This document shows positions 6,346 to 13,848 of a DNA stretch of 19,609 bases, piece after piece. The stretch is taken from the NCBI GenBank assembly GCA_016937995.1, contig JAFGVM010000055.1:1-19609 (forward strand). The letters are read 5' to 3'. The position numbers were made by a program, and so were the translations under genes. The notes beneath the pieces are model-generated. The model was not told where the DNA came from. It was given only the letters and a program-made list of their open reading frames with translations, and made no database searches. The DNA comes from Candidatus Delongbacteria bacterium (lineage in GTDB: Bacteria > UBA4055). Positions within the stretch are counted from its first letter, which is position 1; every line of letters starts with the position of its first letter.

Positions 6346-7404
6346 CTATGAACCCAGCACTTCTGAAAAAATCCATCTCATCTGAAGCATGATCTGATTT
6401 ACCGGATCTTTGTCACTGTCTTCATACATTGTTGTTTCATAGTTTAGCTGGAAGAACAGAGTAGGATTGTTCTTTGAATCTCTTACAACATTATAATTAA
6501 GACCTACGACCAGGACATTATAAGCATCATCATCATTATCGGTATTTGGATCGTACATATCATATCTTCCTATAACATCAAATGAATTATTGATCTTGTA
6601 TTTAGGCATAAATGACATAACAGTAGTATTAATATCATCCGCTCCGTCAACATTAGGAAGTGATTTAGTTTTCATCAGATACTGCCCAAGTAAACTAAAA
6701 TCTCCAAATGCCAGTTTTCCCATTCCTGCGAACATGTTGTATTGCTCTCTTGCTGGATTGTCTACCAGTGGTCCATTACCAGCTAAAGTAGTATCAACTT
6801 CTGCATTGTTCTTTGTCATGAAATAATATGAACCACCCAGAGTAACACCTACCATTGGAGTAATTCTTACATCTGCTGCGAAATTAAGATCTTTGTTAAT
6901 GTCACTACCTGTTTTCTTGTATCCTTCACCATTATAAGCAGCAAAATTATATGTACCGAATCCGCTTGGGAAATATCCACTGATACCGATACCGTAGTCG
7001 GTTGAGCTTACGAATTTGTACTTGTCAGACGGGTCTTTTTCTATTACCTGATAATCCCAGTCATAGATCGTTCCGAAGTATGTCTTCATCAGACCGATGG
7101 TCAGTTTTGAGTCAGTTATAGGTAACACAGCAAAATCAAGATAAGCATACTTAAGTTTCATACCTACACCGTCAGCTGCTCCGTCATCAGAAAAGAAATC
7201 AAGGTTGAATCTACCTTTGATGTTCGAACTGAATTGAGGTTCCAGCCTGAAATAACCTCTTTTTACTGCAAGTTCATTCTCAACGATATCACCATCGACC
7301 GTTTCCATTGTCCATCTGTTCCAAAGTTCCATTTTGAACTTTGTTGATGCGTTCAGTCCTGCCACTGCAAGAACTATTAATGCAAATACCAATGTTTTTT
7401 TCAC
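6346..7404 (-). CDS. phosphate-selective outer-membrane porin (OprP/OprO-like)
   Basis: A predicted 352-aa outer-membrane beta-barrel. The signal peptide is KKTLVFALIVLAVAGLNAS. Alternating amphipathic strands rich in Tyr, Phe and Asn follow (RGYFRLEPQFSSNIKGRFN, LTIGLMKTYFG, YGIGISGYFPSGFG). A final strand, QIMLQMRWIF, resembles the closing strand of a barrel, with a short tail after it. The N-terminal arrangement fits the phosphate-selective porin O/P family. I chose the GTG at 7402-7404 because GGAGG lies 5 nt before it; an ATG four codons upstream overlaps that ribosome binding site. The gene sits between phoU and pstS, has its own Pho-box-like promoter and probably feeds phosphate into the periplasm. 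Ion selectivity is inferred from family and context, not from identified binding residues. Confidence 0.85.
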   Translation of the reverse strand: MKKTLVFALIVLAVAGLNASTKFKMELWNRWTMETVDGDIVENELAVKRGYFRLEPQFSSNIKGRFNLDFFSDDGAADGVGMKLKYAYLDFAVLPITDSKLTIGLMKTYFGTIYDWDYQVIEKDPSDKYKFVSSTDYGIGISGYFPSGFGTYNFAAYNGEGYKKTGSDINKDLNFAADVRITPMVGVTLGGSYYFMTKNNAEVDTTLAGNGPLVDNPAREQYNMFAGMGKLAFGDFSLLGQYLMKTKSLPNVDGADDINTTVMSFMPKYKINNSFDVIGRYDMYDPNTDNDDDAYNVLVVGLNYNVVRDSKNNPTLFFQLNYETTMYEDSDKDPVNQIMLQMRWIFSEVLGS

Positions 7405-7436
7405 ACTATCCTCCATTTGAGTGTTTAATTTTGTTT

Positions 7437-7500
7437 ACGTGTGAAATTTGCTATATGAATGTTTGGAGAATAATAAGGAAGTGTTAAAATTAAGTTAGAA
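7437..7500 (-). promoter_or_regulatory. porin promoter region: Pho box plus leader block shared with pstS
   Basis: Plus-strand GTTAAAA (7483-7489) and GTTAGAA (7494-7500) form the 11-nt-spaced direct repeat. On the coding strand TATTAT follows 7 nt after the proximal half-site, as at pstS. The adjoining 43 nt (7437-7479) resemble the pstS leader. The distal half-site overlaps the first units of a heptamer repeat run. Confidence 0.5.
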
Positions 7501-7526
7501 TTTAGAAGTCAGAGGATAGAAGTAAA
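7492..7526 (+). repeat. degenerate heptamer tandem repeat upstream of the porin promoter
   Basis: Five 7-mers in register: AAGTTAG, AATTTAG, AAGTCAG, AGGATAG, AAGTAAA. They are of the same AAGTxAG type as those flanking the S23 pseudogene, and the first units overlap the Pho-box half-site. Confidence 0.6.
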
Positions 7527-7549
7527 AATATTCCACCTGGATTCCCGGA

Positions 7550-7572
7550 TCAAGTCCGAGAATGACAGTTTA
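7550..7572. repeat. short palindromic intergenic repeat (ATTCCCGGA...TCCGAGAAT)
   Basis: ATTCCCGGA and TCCGAGAAT pair with one mismatch around a 5-nt loop, followed by GACA. The sequence belongs to a type I recognise as frequent in intergenic regions of many bacteria ('GGATTCCCGGATCAAGTCCGGGAATGACA'-like). Confidence 0.5.
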
Positions 7573-7600
7573 ACTCAAGACTCTAGACCCACAACCCAAA
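7573..7600 (-). repeat. degenerate heptamer tandem repeat, ACTCAAG type
   Basis: ACTCAAG, ACTCTAG, ACCCACA, ACCCAAA in strict 7-nt register. The units are nearly those of the right arm 3' of the porin gene (6312-6342). Confidence 0.65.
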
Positions 7601-7602
7601 AT

Positions 7603-7625
7603 AAAAAAGGGTGCCTAAACACCCC
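7603..7625 (-). terminator. rho-independent terminator of the phoB-phoR-pstB-phoU operon
   Basis: On the minus strand GGGTG (plus 7620-7624) pairs with CACCC (plus 7609-7613) around a 6-nt loop and is followed by TTTTTT (plus 7603-7608), then A/T-rich sequence. It lies about 75 nt past the phoU stop. Confidence 0.7.
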
Positions 7626-7633
7626 ACGCAGTA

Positions 7634-7668
7634 GCTCATAGTTCATCGCTTATAGTTCATAGTTAGAA
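7634..7668 (+). repeat. degenerate heptamer tandem repeat, GTTCATA type
   Basis: GCTCATA, GTTCATC, GCTTATA, GTTCATA, GTTAGAA in unbroken 7-nt register. This is a third sequence flavour of the same period, between the phoU terminator and the phoU stop. Confidence 0.65.
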
Positions 7669-7700
7669 AAGTCTTCGACTCCGTTCAGACTGACTTTTCT
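7665..7700. repeat. short palindromic repeat overlapping the phoU stop
   Basis: AGAAAAGTC (7665-7673) and GACTTTTCT (7692-7700) are exact reverse complements. The minus strand between them reads AGTCTGAACGGAGTCGAAG, a type I recognise as a widespread bacterial intergenic palindrome ('CTGAGCGGAGTCGAAG'). It reaches into the phoU stop codon. Confidence 0.5.
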
Positions 7701-8352
7701 ATTCAGCGTGCCTAACAATCGTCCCCTCGATCATATATATCACATCTTCCGAAATATTAGTCGCATGATCAGCTATCCTTTCCAAATATCTCGATACAGA
7801 AAGATAGTTCAAATAAAGCTTCATCTTATGAGGATCTTTTGAAACCTGTTCAACAAAAATATCATACATTCTGCTGTTCATATCATCTATCTCATTATCT
7901 GTATCAATAACAGCCTGAGCTTTCTGCATATCAAGATCAACAAGAGAATCTATACTGTCGTTAAGCATTTTTAAAGATAGATTACACATACCATTAAAAT
8001 CAAAATCAGGTATTTCACCTTCAAGATTTACTAATGCCTTCGCTCTTTGAGCAATATTTTGAGCAAGATCACCCACCCTTTCAAGATCAGAATTTATCTT
8101 TAATATAGATACAATCAGTCTAAGATCAGTCGCAACCGGTTGATACAAAGCAAGCATTTTTAGACAATCTTCTTCAATTTCGATCTCGAAACGATCGATC
8201 TGATCATCTTTTTCAATAACTTTATCTGCGGTATCACCGTCCTTGTTCAAAAGAGCTTTGATAGCAAATCTCAGGCTTTCTTCCACAACAGTACATTGAC
8301 TGAATATTTTTTTCTTAAGCTTTCTAAGTTCATTCTGTAAATAAATCGACAT
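7699..8352 (-). CDS. phoU: phosphate transport system regulator PhoU
   Basis: This is the cytoplasmic negative modulator that links the Pst transporter to PhoR. At 217 aa it is the usual length and is predicted all-helical, with two PhoU repeats: an N-terminal three-helix half (LKKKIFSQCTVVEESLRFAIKAL onward) and a C-terminal half (MCNLSLKMLNDSIDSLVDLD onward). Conserved metal-binding-type segments are LQ-like ALYQPVATDLRLIVSILKI with SDLERVGDLAQNIAQRA, and SRYLERIADHATNISEDVIYMIEG. The gene starts 8 nt after pstB with AGGAG in the gap, so it is the last gene of the phoB-phoR-pstB-phoU operon. Confidence 0.96.
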   Translation of the reverse strand: MSIYLQNELRKLKKKIFSQCTVVEESLRFAIKALLNKDGDTADKVIEKDDQIDRFEIEIEEDCLKMLALYQPVATDLRLIVSILKINSDLERVGDLAQNIAQRAKALVNLEGEIPDFDFNGMCNLSLKMLNDSIDSLVDLDMQKAQAVIDTDNEIDDMNSRMYDIFVEQVSKDPHKMKLYLNYLSVSRYLERIADHATNISEDVIYMIEGTIVRHAE

Positions 8353-8360
8353 TTTATCTC

Positions 8361-9122
8361 CTATCCGAATTTTCCGGTTATATATTCTTCTGTTTTCTGC
8401 ATATCAGGTTTTGTAAATATCTTCTTAGTATCACCAAATTCGATAAGCTCACCCTCGTAGAAAAAAGCTGTCTTATCTGAAACTCTGGCAGCCTGTTGCA
8501 TATTATGCGTAACAATAACAATCGTATAATTTCCTTTAAGCTCACCGATAAGATCTTCTATCCTTGCAGTTGATTTAGGATCCAGTGCTGAAGCAGGTTC
8601 ATCCATAAGAAGTATCTCAGGATCCACAGCCAGCGCTCTTGCAATACAAAGTCTCTGCTGCTGACCACCTGAAAGTCCCATGGCACTTTTATTAAGCCTG
8701 TCCTTTACTTCATCCCAAAGTCCCGCATTCTTTAAGCTTTTTTCAACGACCATATCAAGGTCTTTTCTTGCTGTAGAACCGTGAATTCTTGGACCATATG
8801 CTATATTCTCATATATGGATTTAGGGAAAGGAGTTGATTTCTGAAATATCATACCTACTCTCTTTCTTAAAGTCACAACATCAGTGCTCTTATTATAAAT
8901 ATTTACTCCATCTATCTCTACAATTCCTTTGACGACAGTTCCGAATATAGTATCATTCATCCTGTTAAGTGTTCTTAGATATGTTGACTTTCCGCATCCG
9001 GAAGGTCCGATCAATGCAGTTACAAGACCTTTAGGTATATTCATATTAATGTCGAATAATGCCTGATTATCTCCATAAAAAAAGTCAAGCTTTTCACTTC
9101 TGATCTTAATTTCTTCTTCCAT
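8361..9122 (-). CDS. pstB: phosphate ABC transporter ATP-binding protein PstB
   Basis: This is the ATPase that drives PstCA, 253 aa, full length. The Walker A motif is GPSGCGKST (from residue 39), the Q-loop is [10 protein letters not shown], the ABC signature is LSGGQQQR (150-157) and Walker B is [12 protein letters not shown] (170-181). The H-loop is [18 protein letters not shown]. The segment [15 protein letters not shown] and the C-terminal [18 protein letters not shown] are typical of PstB rather than of other ABC ATPases. Its ATG overlaps the phoR stop by one base (TAATG). It is separated from pstSCA by phoU and the porin, unlike the common pstSCAB order. Confidence 0.97.
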   Translation of the reverse strand: MEEEIKIRSEKLDFFYGDNQALFDINMNIPKGLVTALIGPSGCGKSTYLRTLNRMNDTIFGTVVKGIVEIDGVNIYNKSTDVVTLRKRVGMIFQKSTPFPKSIYENIAYGPRIHGSTARKDLDMVVEKSLKNAGLWDEVKDRLNKSAMGLSGGQQQRLCIARALAVDPEILLMDEPASALDPKSTARIEDLIGELKGNYTIVIVTHNMQQAARVSDKTAFFYEGELIEFGDTKKIFTKPDMQKTEEYITGKFG

Positions 9123-10915
9123 TAATTCTCCACCTTTATGTTATTTGGAATTACAAGTGTGAATTTTGAACCCAGTCCGGGTTTACTTTCCACATCAATT
9201 CTTCCGTTATGTAAATTCATTATATGTTTTACTATTGAAAGTCCAAGACCGGTTCCGCCTTCTTTCCTGCTTCTTGCTTTGTCTACCCTGTAGAACCTTT
9301 CGAACAGTCTTGGAAAGTGTGATTCATCTATCCCCATTCCGTAATCTCTAACAGATATATAACTGTATTGAGCATCTGTATTACATTCAAGTTCGATCAG
9401 CTTTTTAGAATTACAGTATTTTATTGCATTGTCTATAAGATTTATCAATGCTTCTTCTATAAGCTGTTGGTTACAATATATCTTTTTTACGCAGTTGTTC
9501 TTCACTTTTAGATCGATCTGATCCTTCTCCAGTGTTGAAGAGAAGATATCTCTGCTGTTTCTCATTATCTCAATCGGCAATGCATCTTTGAATTCTATCG
9601 TTGCTCCATTTTCCTCATCTTTATCAAGTTTGGAAAGTGTCAGCAGATCCTGAATTATCGTACTCAACCTTTCTGCGTGGTTAAAAATGATCTTAAGAAA
9701 TTTTTTCCTGTGTTCTTTATCATCATCTGCACCTTCAAGCAGTGTTTCAACAAATCCTTTTATTGAGGTCAGAGGTGTTCTTAGCTCATGAGAAACATTG
9801 GCAACGAAATCTTTCCTTATTATCTCTGCCTGCTTCAATGCGGTTATATCATGCATAACAAAAACAGCACCTCTATTATTATCCTCATGATCTTTAATTG
9901 TCGTTCCCTGAAGTCTATAAATAAATTCATTCCCGTAACTATCTGGAATAACCACTGTCCTCTTTACTTCTGAATCGGAATCAGTTACTTCATCAACAAA
10001 TCTCTGGATAGTACTGTTCCTTACTGCCTGATGCAGCAGTCTGTTATGTGCATATTTCGGATCAATATTCAAAAATTTAGCTGCAGCTGAATTCACCAGT
10101 ATAATATTCCCTTCCTGATCAATTGCAATAACACCTTCGACCATTGATTCAAGAATGGCATTCTGCTCATTCTTCTGACTTGTAAGATTCTTTATCTTTT
10201 CATCCAGTTGAACTGCCATAGATTTCATGGACAGAGCGAGTTTCTGTGTCTCTTCGTTATTATATGAACCAGGTTTGACTGAAAAATCACCTGCAGAATA
10301 CATATCAGACAGTTCTGTAAGTTCCATAAGTGGATTACTGAACCTTCTGGACAGATAAAAACTCGCAGCTATTAAAATTATAAGCACCAATATCCCCAAA
10401 GTTCCGAGACTATTTGAGAATCTTGAAATTGTGTCTGTGAATTTCATTAGAGGAAATGATGTTCTTATAACATATTGTTCTTTCCCGTGATAGAAGACCG
10501 GGATCGCAACATACATTAAATTCTGTTTGAGAGTTGCACTCCGTCTGATTATCGTACCCAGTTCACCCTGCATTGCTATCATTATTTCAGGTCTGTCACC
10601 ATGATAGTCCATATATTGGGGATCACTTCTGCTGTCTCCGATAACTTCACCGTTAGCTCTTATTACAGTATATCTTGTATTAGTTTCTTTCCCTACATTT
10701 TTAACAATAGAGTCAGTAATAGCAATTGTCAAGGTATCCAGACTGAGTAAATTACTTTTAAGAAGTAAAGCCTGCTCTTCAAGTCTGATATGAATATTTT
10801 CGGAATAACTTTCTTCATATTTATTGACTGCAAAAATAAAAACTGACAGAGAAGCCAGAACTGTCACTATTAAAAATGAAGGAAATATACTCCAGAAATA
10901 AGGCTTATTTTTCAT
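9122..10915 (-). CDS. phoR: phosphate-sensing histidine kinase PhoR
   Basis: A membrane histidine kinase of 597 aa. Order of parts: membrane helix (~10-30), extracytoplasmic sensor region (~31-168), second helix (~170-188), HAMP-like linker (~190-240), PAS domain (~250-357; [17 protein letters not shown]), HisKA with phospho-acceptor His376 ([20 protein letters not shown]) and an HATPase domain. The ATPase shows the N box (NLIDNAIKY, 492-500), G1 (DYGMGID), F box ([10 protein letters not shown]) and G2 (GGTGLGL, 553-559). All catalytic boxes look intact. It overlaps phoB by 4 nt (ATGA) and pstB by 1 nt. The PhoR assignment rests on the PhoR-type HisKA segment and this context. The large extracytoplasmic loop is longer than in E. 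coli PhoR and resembles the Firmicute type. Confidence 0.93.
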   Translation of the reverse strand: MKNKPYFWSIFPSFLIVTVLASLSVFIFAVNKYEESYSENIHIRLEEQALLLKSNLLSLDTLTIAITDSIVKNVGKETNTRYTVIRANGEVIGDSRSDPQYMDYHGDRPEIMIAMQGELGTIIRRSATLKQNLMYVAIPVFYHGKEQYVIRTSFPLMKFTDTISRFSNSLGTLGILVLIILIAASFYLSRRFSNPLMELTELSDMYSAGDFSVKPGSYNNEETQKLALSMKSMAVQLDEKIKNLTSQKNEQNAILESMVEGVIAIDQEGNIILVNSAAAKFLNIDPKYAHNRLLHQAVRNSTIQRFVDEVTDSDSEVKRTVVIPDSYGNEFIYRLQGTTIKDHEDNNRGAVFVMHDITALKQAEIIRKDFVANVSHELRTPLTSIKGFVETLLEGADDDKEHRKKFLKIIFNHAERLSTIIQDLLTLSKLDKDEENGATIEFKDALPIEIMRNSRDIFSSTLEKDQIDLKVKNNCVKKIYCNQQLIEEALINLIDNAIKYCNSKKLIELECNTDAQYSYISVRDYGMGIDESHFPRLFERFYRVDKARSRKEGGTGLGLSIVKHIMNLHNGRIDVESKPGLGSKFTLVIPNNIKVEN

Positions 10916-11601
10916 TTCCTGTCCTTAAACCTGTAACCGATACCTCTGATAGTTTCAACATATTTACTTGCACTTTTCAGTTTTTTTCTCAGACCGACCA
11001 TCATTACATCAACACTCCTGTCTGTAACAGGATAATTATTCCCGTGAACATTCTCTACTATCTGGTATCTTGTGAACACCCATCCAGGTTTTGACGCAAG
11101 AAAATGTAAAGCCTTGAACTCTGAAGCTGTCAGATCTATCTTTTCACCGTTGACAGTTACCTCATATCTCCCGGGAACTATTTTAAGTTCATGAACATTA
11201 ATATCTTCTCTATTGATCTCTTCTACCTGCTCTTTTCTTCTCAGGATCGTTCTAATTCTTGCAACGAGTACTTTTGGGCTGAAAGGTTTTACGATATAAT
11301 CATCTGCCCCGAGCTCAAGACCGGTGATAATGTCGGATTCTTCACCCTTTGCAGTGATCATTACAACAGGGATATCTTCAGTTGATTCATTTCTTTTTAG
11401 TTTCTTACAAATTGTTAACCCATCGTCACCGGGCAACATGATATCAAGTAGGATAATATCACACTTTTCACTACTCAGAACCTCGAACATATCTTCACCG
11501 CTATCGAATTCTTTTACAAGATAATTGTTCTTCTTCAAGTTGTACGATATAAGTTCTCTGATATCCTCGTCATCTTCTACAATAAATACTTTTTTGTTCA
11601 T
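10912..11601 (-). CDS. phoB: phosphate-response regulator PhoB
   Basis: An OmpR/PhoB-type response regulator of 229 aa. The receiver domain has the acidic pocket EDDED (residues 9-13), phospho-acceptor Asp53 (ILLDIMLPGDDG), Thr83 (MITAKGEESD) and Lys105 (DDYIVKPFSP). The C-terminal winged-helix DNA-binding domain (~133-227) contains LTASEFKALHFLASKPGWVFTR, the recognition helix TDRSVDVMMVGLRKKL and VETIRGIGYRF. It is the first gene of the operon. Its promoter has two perfect TTCTAAC repeats 11 nt apart, so it probably activates itself. No obvious Shine-Dalgarno precedes the ATG. Confidence 0.94.
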   Translation of the reverse strand: MNKKVFIVEDDEDIRELISYNLKKNNYLVKEFDSGEDMFEVLSSEKCDIILLDIMLPGDDGLTICKKLKRNESTEDIPVVMITAKGEESDIITGLELGADDYIVKPFSPKVLVARIRTILRRKEQVEEINREDINVHELKIVPGRYEVTVNGEKIDLTASEFKALHFLASKPGWVFTRYQIVENVHGNNYPVTDRSVDVMMVGLRKKLKSASKYVETIRGIGYRFKDRK

Positions 11602-11659
11602 AATTTTACCGTTTGGTTATAATTACATTCCAAATATAGTATGATTTTGTTACAAAAAT

Positions 11660-11688
11660 ATTATATTATTGTTAGAATATTGTTAGAA
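11660..11688 (-). promoter_or_regulatory. phoB promoter with perfect Pho-box repeat
   Basis: On the coding strand TTCTAACAATA is immediately repeated as TTCTAACAATA (plus GTTAGAA 11682-11688 and 11671-11677), and a consensus TATAAT (plus 11660-11665) follows 5 nt after the second TTCTAAC. A further GTAAC half-site (plus 11649-11655) lies exactly 22 nt on, two more periods of 11. Confidence 0.65.
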
Positions 11689-11704
11689 TGACAGACAGAT
11701 CCGG

Positions 11705-11727
11705 GAACGTTTCTCTTACAAAGAAAC
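11705..11727. repeat. small hairpin between phoB and the kinase gene
   Basis: GTTTCT pairs with AGAAAC around a 7-nt loop (CTTACAA) within this stretch. It is similar in style to the TTACTTTGT/ACAAAGTAA hairpin at 13777-13800. No U-run follows. Confidence 0.3.
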
Positions 11728-11735
11728 AAAGGTCA

Positions 11736-11764
11736 TTGAGATAATAATATTTTACAATTATATG
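11736..11764 (+). promoter_or_regulatory. possible promoter of the kinase gene
   Basis: TTGAGA (11736-11741), a 17-nt spacer and TATATG (11759-11764) lie about 50 nt before the kinase ATG. The match is modest and the region is very A/T-rich. Confidence 0.3.
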
Positions 11765-11813
11765 TTATCCATAAACCTTGATAATAAAATTATTTTTCTT
11801 TATAATTACATTT

Positions 11814-12677
11814 ATGAATAGAAGACATTTTGCAAAAATGATAAGGGATGAATTCCCTGATATTGATCTTACCATTTCCAGATTTATCACTCACGGCTGG
11901 GACCATTTTGTACTGATCTCAAAGGATAAAAAGGTTTTAAGGATACCCAAGGACAACAGATACAGATTTAAATTCGGAAACGAAATAAAGCTTTTAAAAT
12001 ATCTTAAGAACAAAGTATCTGTTGGGATACCCTACTATAAATATATATCTTCTACAGGTGAATTTGCCGGATATGATATGCTTATAGGTAAAGATCTGAC
12101 TGCTGATACTTTCAAAAAACTCTCAAGAAAGGACAAAGAGCTTCTCGCTGAACAGCTTGGAGAATTTTTGACCGGACTGCATAACATTCCTGTTGCAAAA
12201 ATAGGATCAATGTGTGTTGAAACAGTTGACAACCTGAAGCAATTTAAAAATCTTGAAAACAATATAAAACAATATCTGCATTCTAAATTATCAGATAATG
12301 AAATAAAACTGATAAACTCATATATGGTCACTCTGAAAGAAACATTCGCTCATAATTACACTAAAGTCCTTGTTCATAATGATCTTAGTGGAGAGCATAT
12401 TCTTTGGGACAGGAAAAACTTCAAGGTAAATATCATTGATTTCAGTGACAGAGAAATAGGTGATCCTGCGATGGATTTTACAGGTTTCTTTGAATTCGGA
12501 GAAGAATTCGCTCAACAGGTTTATTCTTTTTACAAAGGCAGAAAAGATGTTTCTTTTCTTTACAGGGCAAAATTATATTTTAAAAGAGTTCCTCTATACA
12601 TTATGATAGATTCACAACAGGGATTCCCGTGTACTTTTGATGAAGGATATGAAATGTTCAAAAAATTATATAAATAG
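11814..12677 (+). CDS. aminoglycoside/macrolide phosphotransferase-like kinase
   Basis: An APH-fold small-molecule kinase of 287 aa. The N-lobe has a VLRIPKD strand, and the catalytic loop is VLVHNDLSGEHILWD (His188, Asp190 from this start). The metal-binding segment is VNIIDFSDREIGDPAMDF (Asp209). The His after E in HNDLSGEH occupies the usual Brenner-motif Asn position, as in Mph-type enzymes, so it need not mean inactivity. The substrate cannot be read from sequence; the family includes antibiotic, choline, fructosamine and homoserine kinases. I prefer the ATG at 11814, because a longer frame would need a TTG at 11778 and would add a hydrophobic leader unlike the family. Neither start has a good ribosome binding site. 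An MtfA-like gene follows after 9 nt, probably on the same transcript. Confidence 0.8.
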   Translation: MNRRHFAKMIRDEFPDIDLTISRFITHGWDHFVLISKDKKVLRIPKDNRYRFKFGNEIKLLKYLKNKVSVGIPYYKYISSTGEFAGYDMLIGKDLTADTFKKLSRKDKELLAEQLGEFLTGLHNIPVAKIGSMCVETVDNLKQFKNLENNIKQYLHSKLSDNEIKLINSYMVTLKETFAHNYTKVLVHNDLSGEHILWDRKNFKVNIIDFSDREIGDPAMDFTGFFEFGEEFAQQVYSFYKGRKDVSFLYRAKLYFKRVPLYIMIDSQQGFPCTFDEGYEMFKKLYK

Positions 12678-12686
12678 AGCAGACAT

Positions 12687-13577
12687 ATGCAAAACTTACC
12701 CGTAATAATATTCCTTATCATCTTCCCTTTCTTTCTCTACCTGTTATTCAAATATCTTGGAAAAAGGGCAAAATGGAAAGATCCGACAGAGCCTTTTCCG
12801 GTTAAATGGAGAAATATCCTGTCCGACAAAGTTGATTTTTATTTTGATTTGAATGACGAGGAAAAAACACTTTTTGAATTCAAAGTCCAGCAGTTTCTAT
12901 TAAATACAAGGATAACCGGTATTGAAACAGATGTTGATGATACTGACAGAGTGCTTGTTGCTGCAAGTGCAGTAATACCGATATTTCAATTTCGGAACTG
13001 GATATATTCAAATCTTTATGAAGTTCTGCTTTACTCTGATTCTTTCAATGATGATTTTAAGACCGAAGGTAAGGATAGGAATATTCTCGGAATGGTAGGT
13101 ACAGGCTATATGGAGGGAAAGATGATACTTTCAAAAAGTTCTCTTTATCATGGTTTTGCTAATGAAAATGATAAATCTAATACCGCGATACATGAATTTG
13201 TTCATCTGATAGATAAAGCTGACGGAGTGATCGACGGGATCCCGTCTTTATTACTTGATAGGCAGTACTCCATACCGTGGATAGAATTGATGAGAAAAAG
13301 TATTGATGAAATTTATGAAGGAATGTCTGATATAAATCCTTACGGAGCAACCAACAAAGCAGAATTTTTCTCGGTTATCAGTGAATATTTCTTTGAAAAC
13401 CCTAAACTGCTGGAAGACAAACATCCTGAACTGTATAAATACCTTGAAAAAATATTCCACGTTGACCTTGCGGAAAGAGCAAAAGATCACAAGAAGAAAT
13501 CTATTTCCCGAAACGATCCCTGCCCATGCGGAAGTGGGAAGAAATTTAAAAAATGTTGCGGAAAAGAGCATTTTTAA
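12687..13577 (+). CDS. MtfA-like zinc peptidase with N-terminal membrane anchor and C-terminal SEC-C motif
   Basis: A 296-aa protein with a hydrophobic segment at residues ~5-20, so probably membrane-anchored. The MtfA/M90-type core carries the zinc site IHEFVHLID (His169, Glu170, His173) and a downstream AEFFSVISEYFFENP helix with a likely third ligand, Glu226. TRITGIETDVDDTDRVLVAA and PIFQFRNWIY are also family-typical. The end is a SEC-C zinc knuckle, NDPCPCGSGKKFKKCCG (276-292), with all four Cys. MtfA of E. coli is a peptidase that binds the Mlc repressor. The membrane anchor and the added SEC-C suggest a different partner here, possibly ribosome- or SecB-type as for other SEC-C proteins (inference). 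It has a weak ribosome binding site and is probably translationally coupled to the kinase upstream. Confidence 0.85.
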   Translation: MQNLPVIIFLIIFPFFLYLLFKYLGKRAKWKDPTEPFPVKWRNILSDKVDFYFDLNDEEKTLFEFKVQQFLLNTRITGIETDVDDTDRVLVAASAVIPIFQFRNWIYSNLYEVLLYSDSFNDDFKTEGKDRNILGMVGTGYMEGKMILSKSSLYHGFANENDKSNTAIHEFVHLIDKADGVIDGIPSLLLDRQYSIPWIELMRKSIDEIYEGMSDINPYGATNKAEFFSVISEYFFENPKLLEDKHPELYKYLEKIFHVDLAERAKDHKKKSISRNDPCPCGSGKKFKKCCGKEHF

Positions 13578-13583
13578 AACATG

Positions 13584-13625
13584 AATATCCAATAGCCAAC
13601 ACGGAATAACCAATCATGAAGTGAA
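13584..13625 (+). repeat. degenerate heptamer tandem repeat, AATAACC type
   Basis: AATATCC, AATAGCC, AACACGG, AATAACC, AATCATG, AAGTGAA in unbroken 7-nt register, starting 7 nt after the MtfA-like stop codon. It is another sequence flavour of the period-7 repeats. Confidence 0.65.
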
Positions 13626-13776
13626 TCCGTAAAGAAATGCTACCACACCAAACAGGATACGACCCAATTACCCTCCCCGTCTAAATTAGCAGTTCAACAA
13701 GACGGAGATTCGCACGATACTGCTATAAAATAGCAATATATAAGAGGTAAGAAACTTGAACTGCCTTGAATTTTGG
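13626..13776. other. intergenic stretch with minor hairpins
   Basis: I see no gene here. CCGTC (about 13676) pairs with GACGG (about 13701) over a ~20-nt interior, and GCTAT-AAA-ATAGC (13722-13734) is a small hairpin. CTTGAA occurs twice in close succession (about 13756-13771). Nothing here looks coding. Confidence 0.4.
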
Positions 13777-13800
13777 TTACTTTGTTTCAAGACAAAGTAA
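13777..13800. repeat. hairpin repeat TTACTTTGT...ACAAAGTAA
   Basis: A perfect 9-bp stem around a 6-nt loop (TTCAAG), preceded by TTTTGG. I recognise the 'GGTTACTTT...AAAGTAAC' type as common in bacterial intergenic DNA. A weaker AACTTTTT/AAAAAGTT hairpin lies at about 13975-13997. Confidence 0.5.
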
Positions 13801-13813
13801 CGTAAGAAAATAG

Positions 13814-13843
13814 ATTGCCACACACATTGTGTTCGCAATGACA
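13814..13843. repeat. short palindromic repeat ATTGCCACA...TTCGCAATGACA
   Basis: ATTGC and GCAAT pair, with an inner ACAC/GTGT stem, and GACA follows. This is a familiar intergenic repeat type ('GATTGCCACG...TCGCAATGACA') of many environmental genomes. Confidence 0.5.
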
Positions 13844-13848
13844 ATATG

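Noticed and set aside
13251-13613. Minus-strand 120-codon frame
   Set aside because: It is antisense to the MtfA-like gene, whose zinc site and SEC-C motif are unmistakable.
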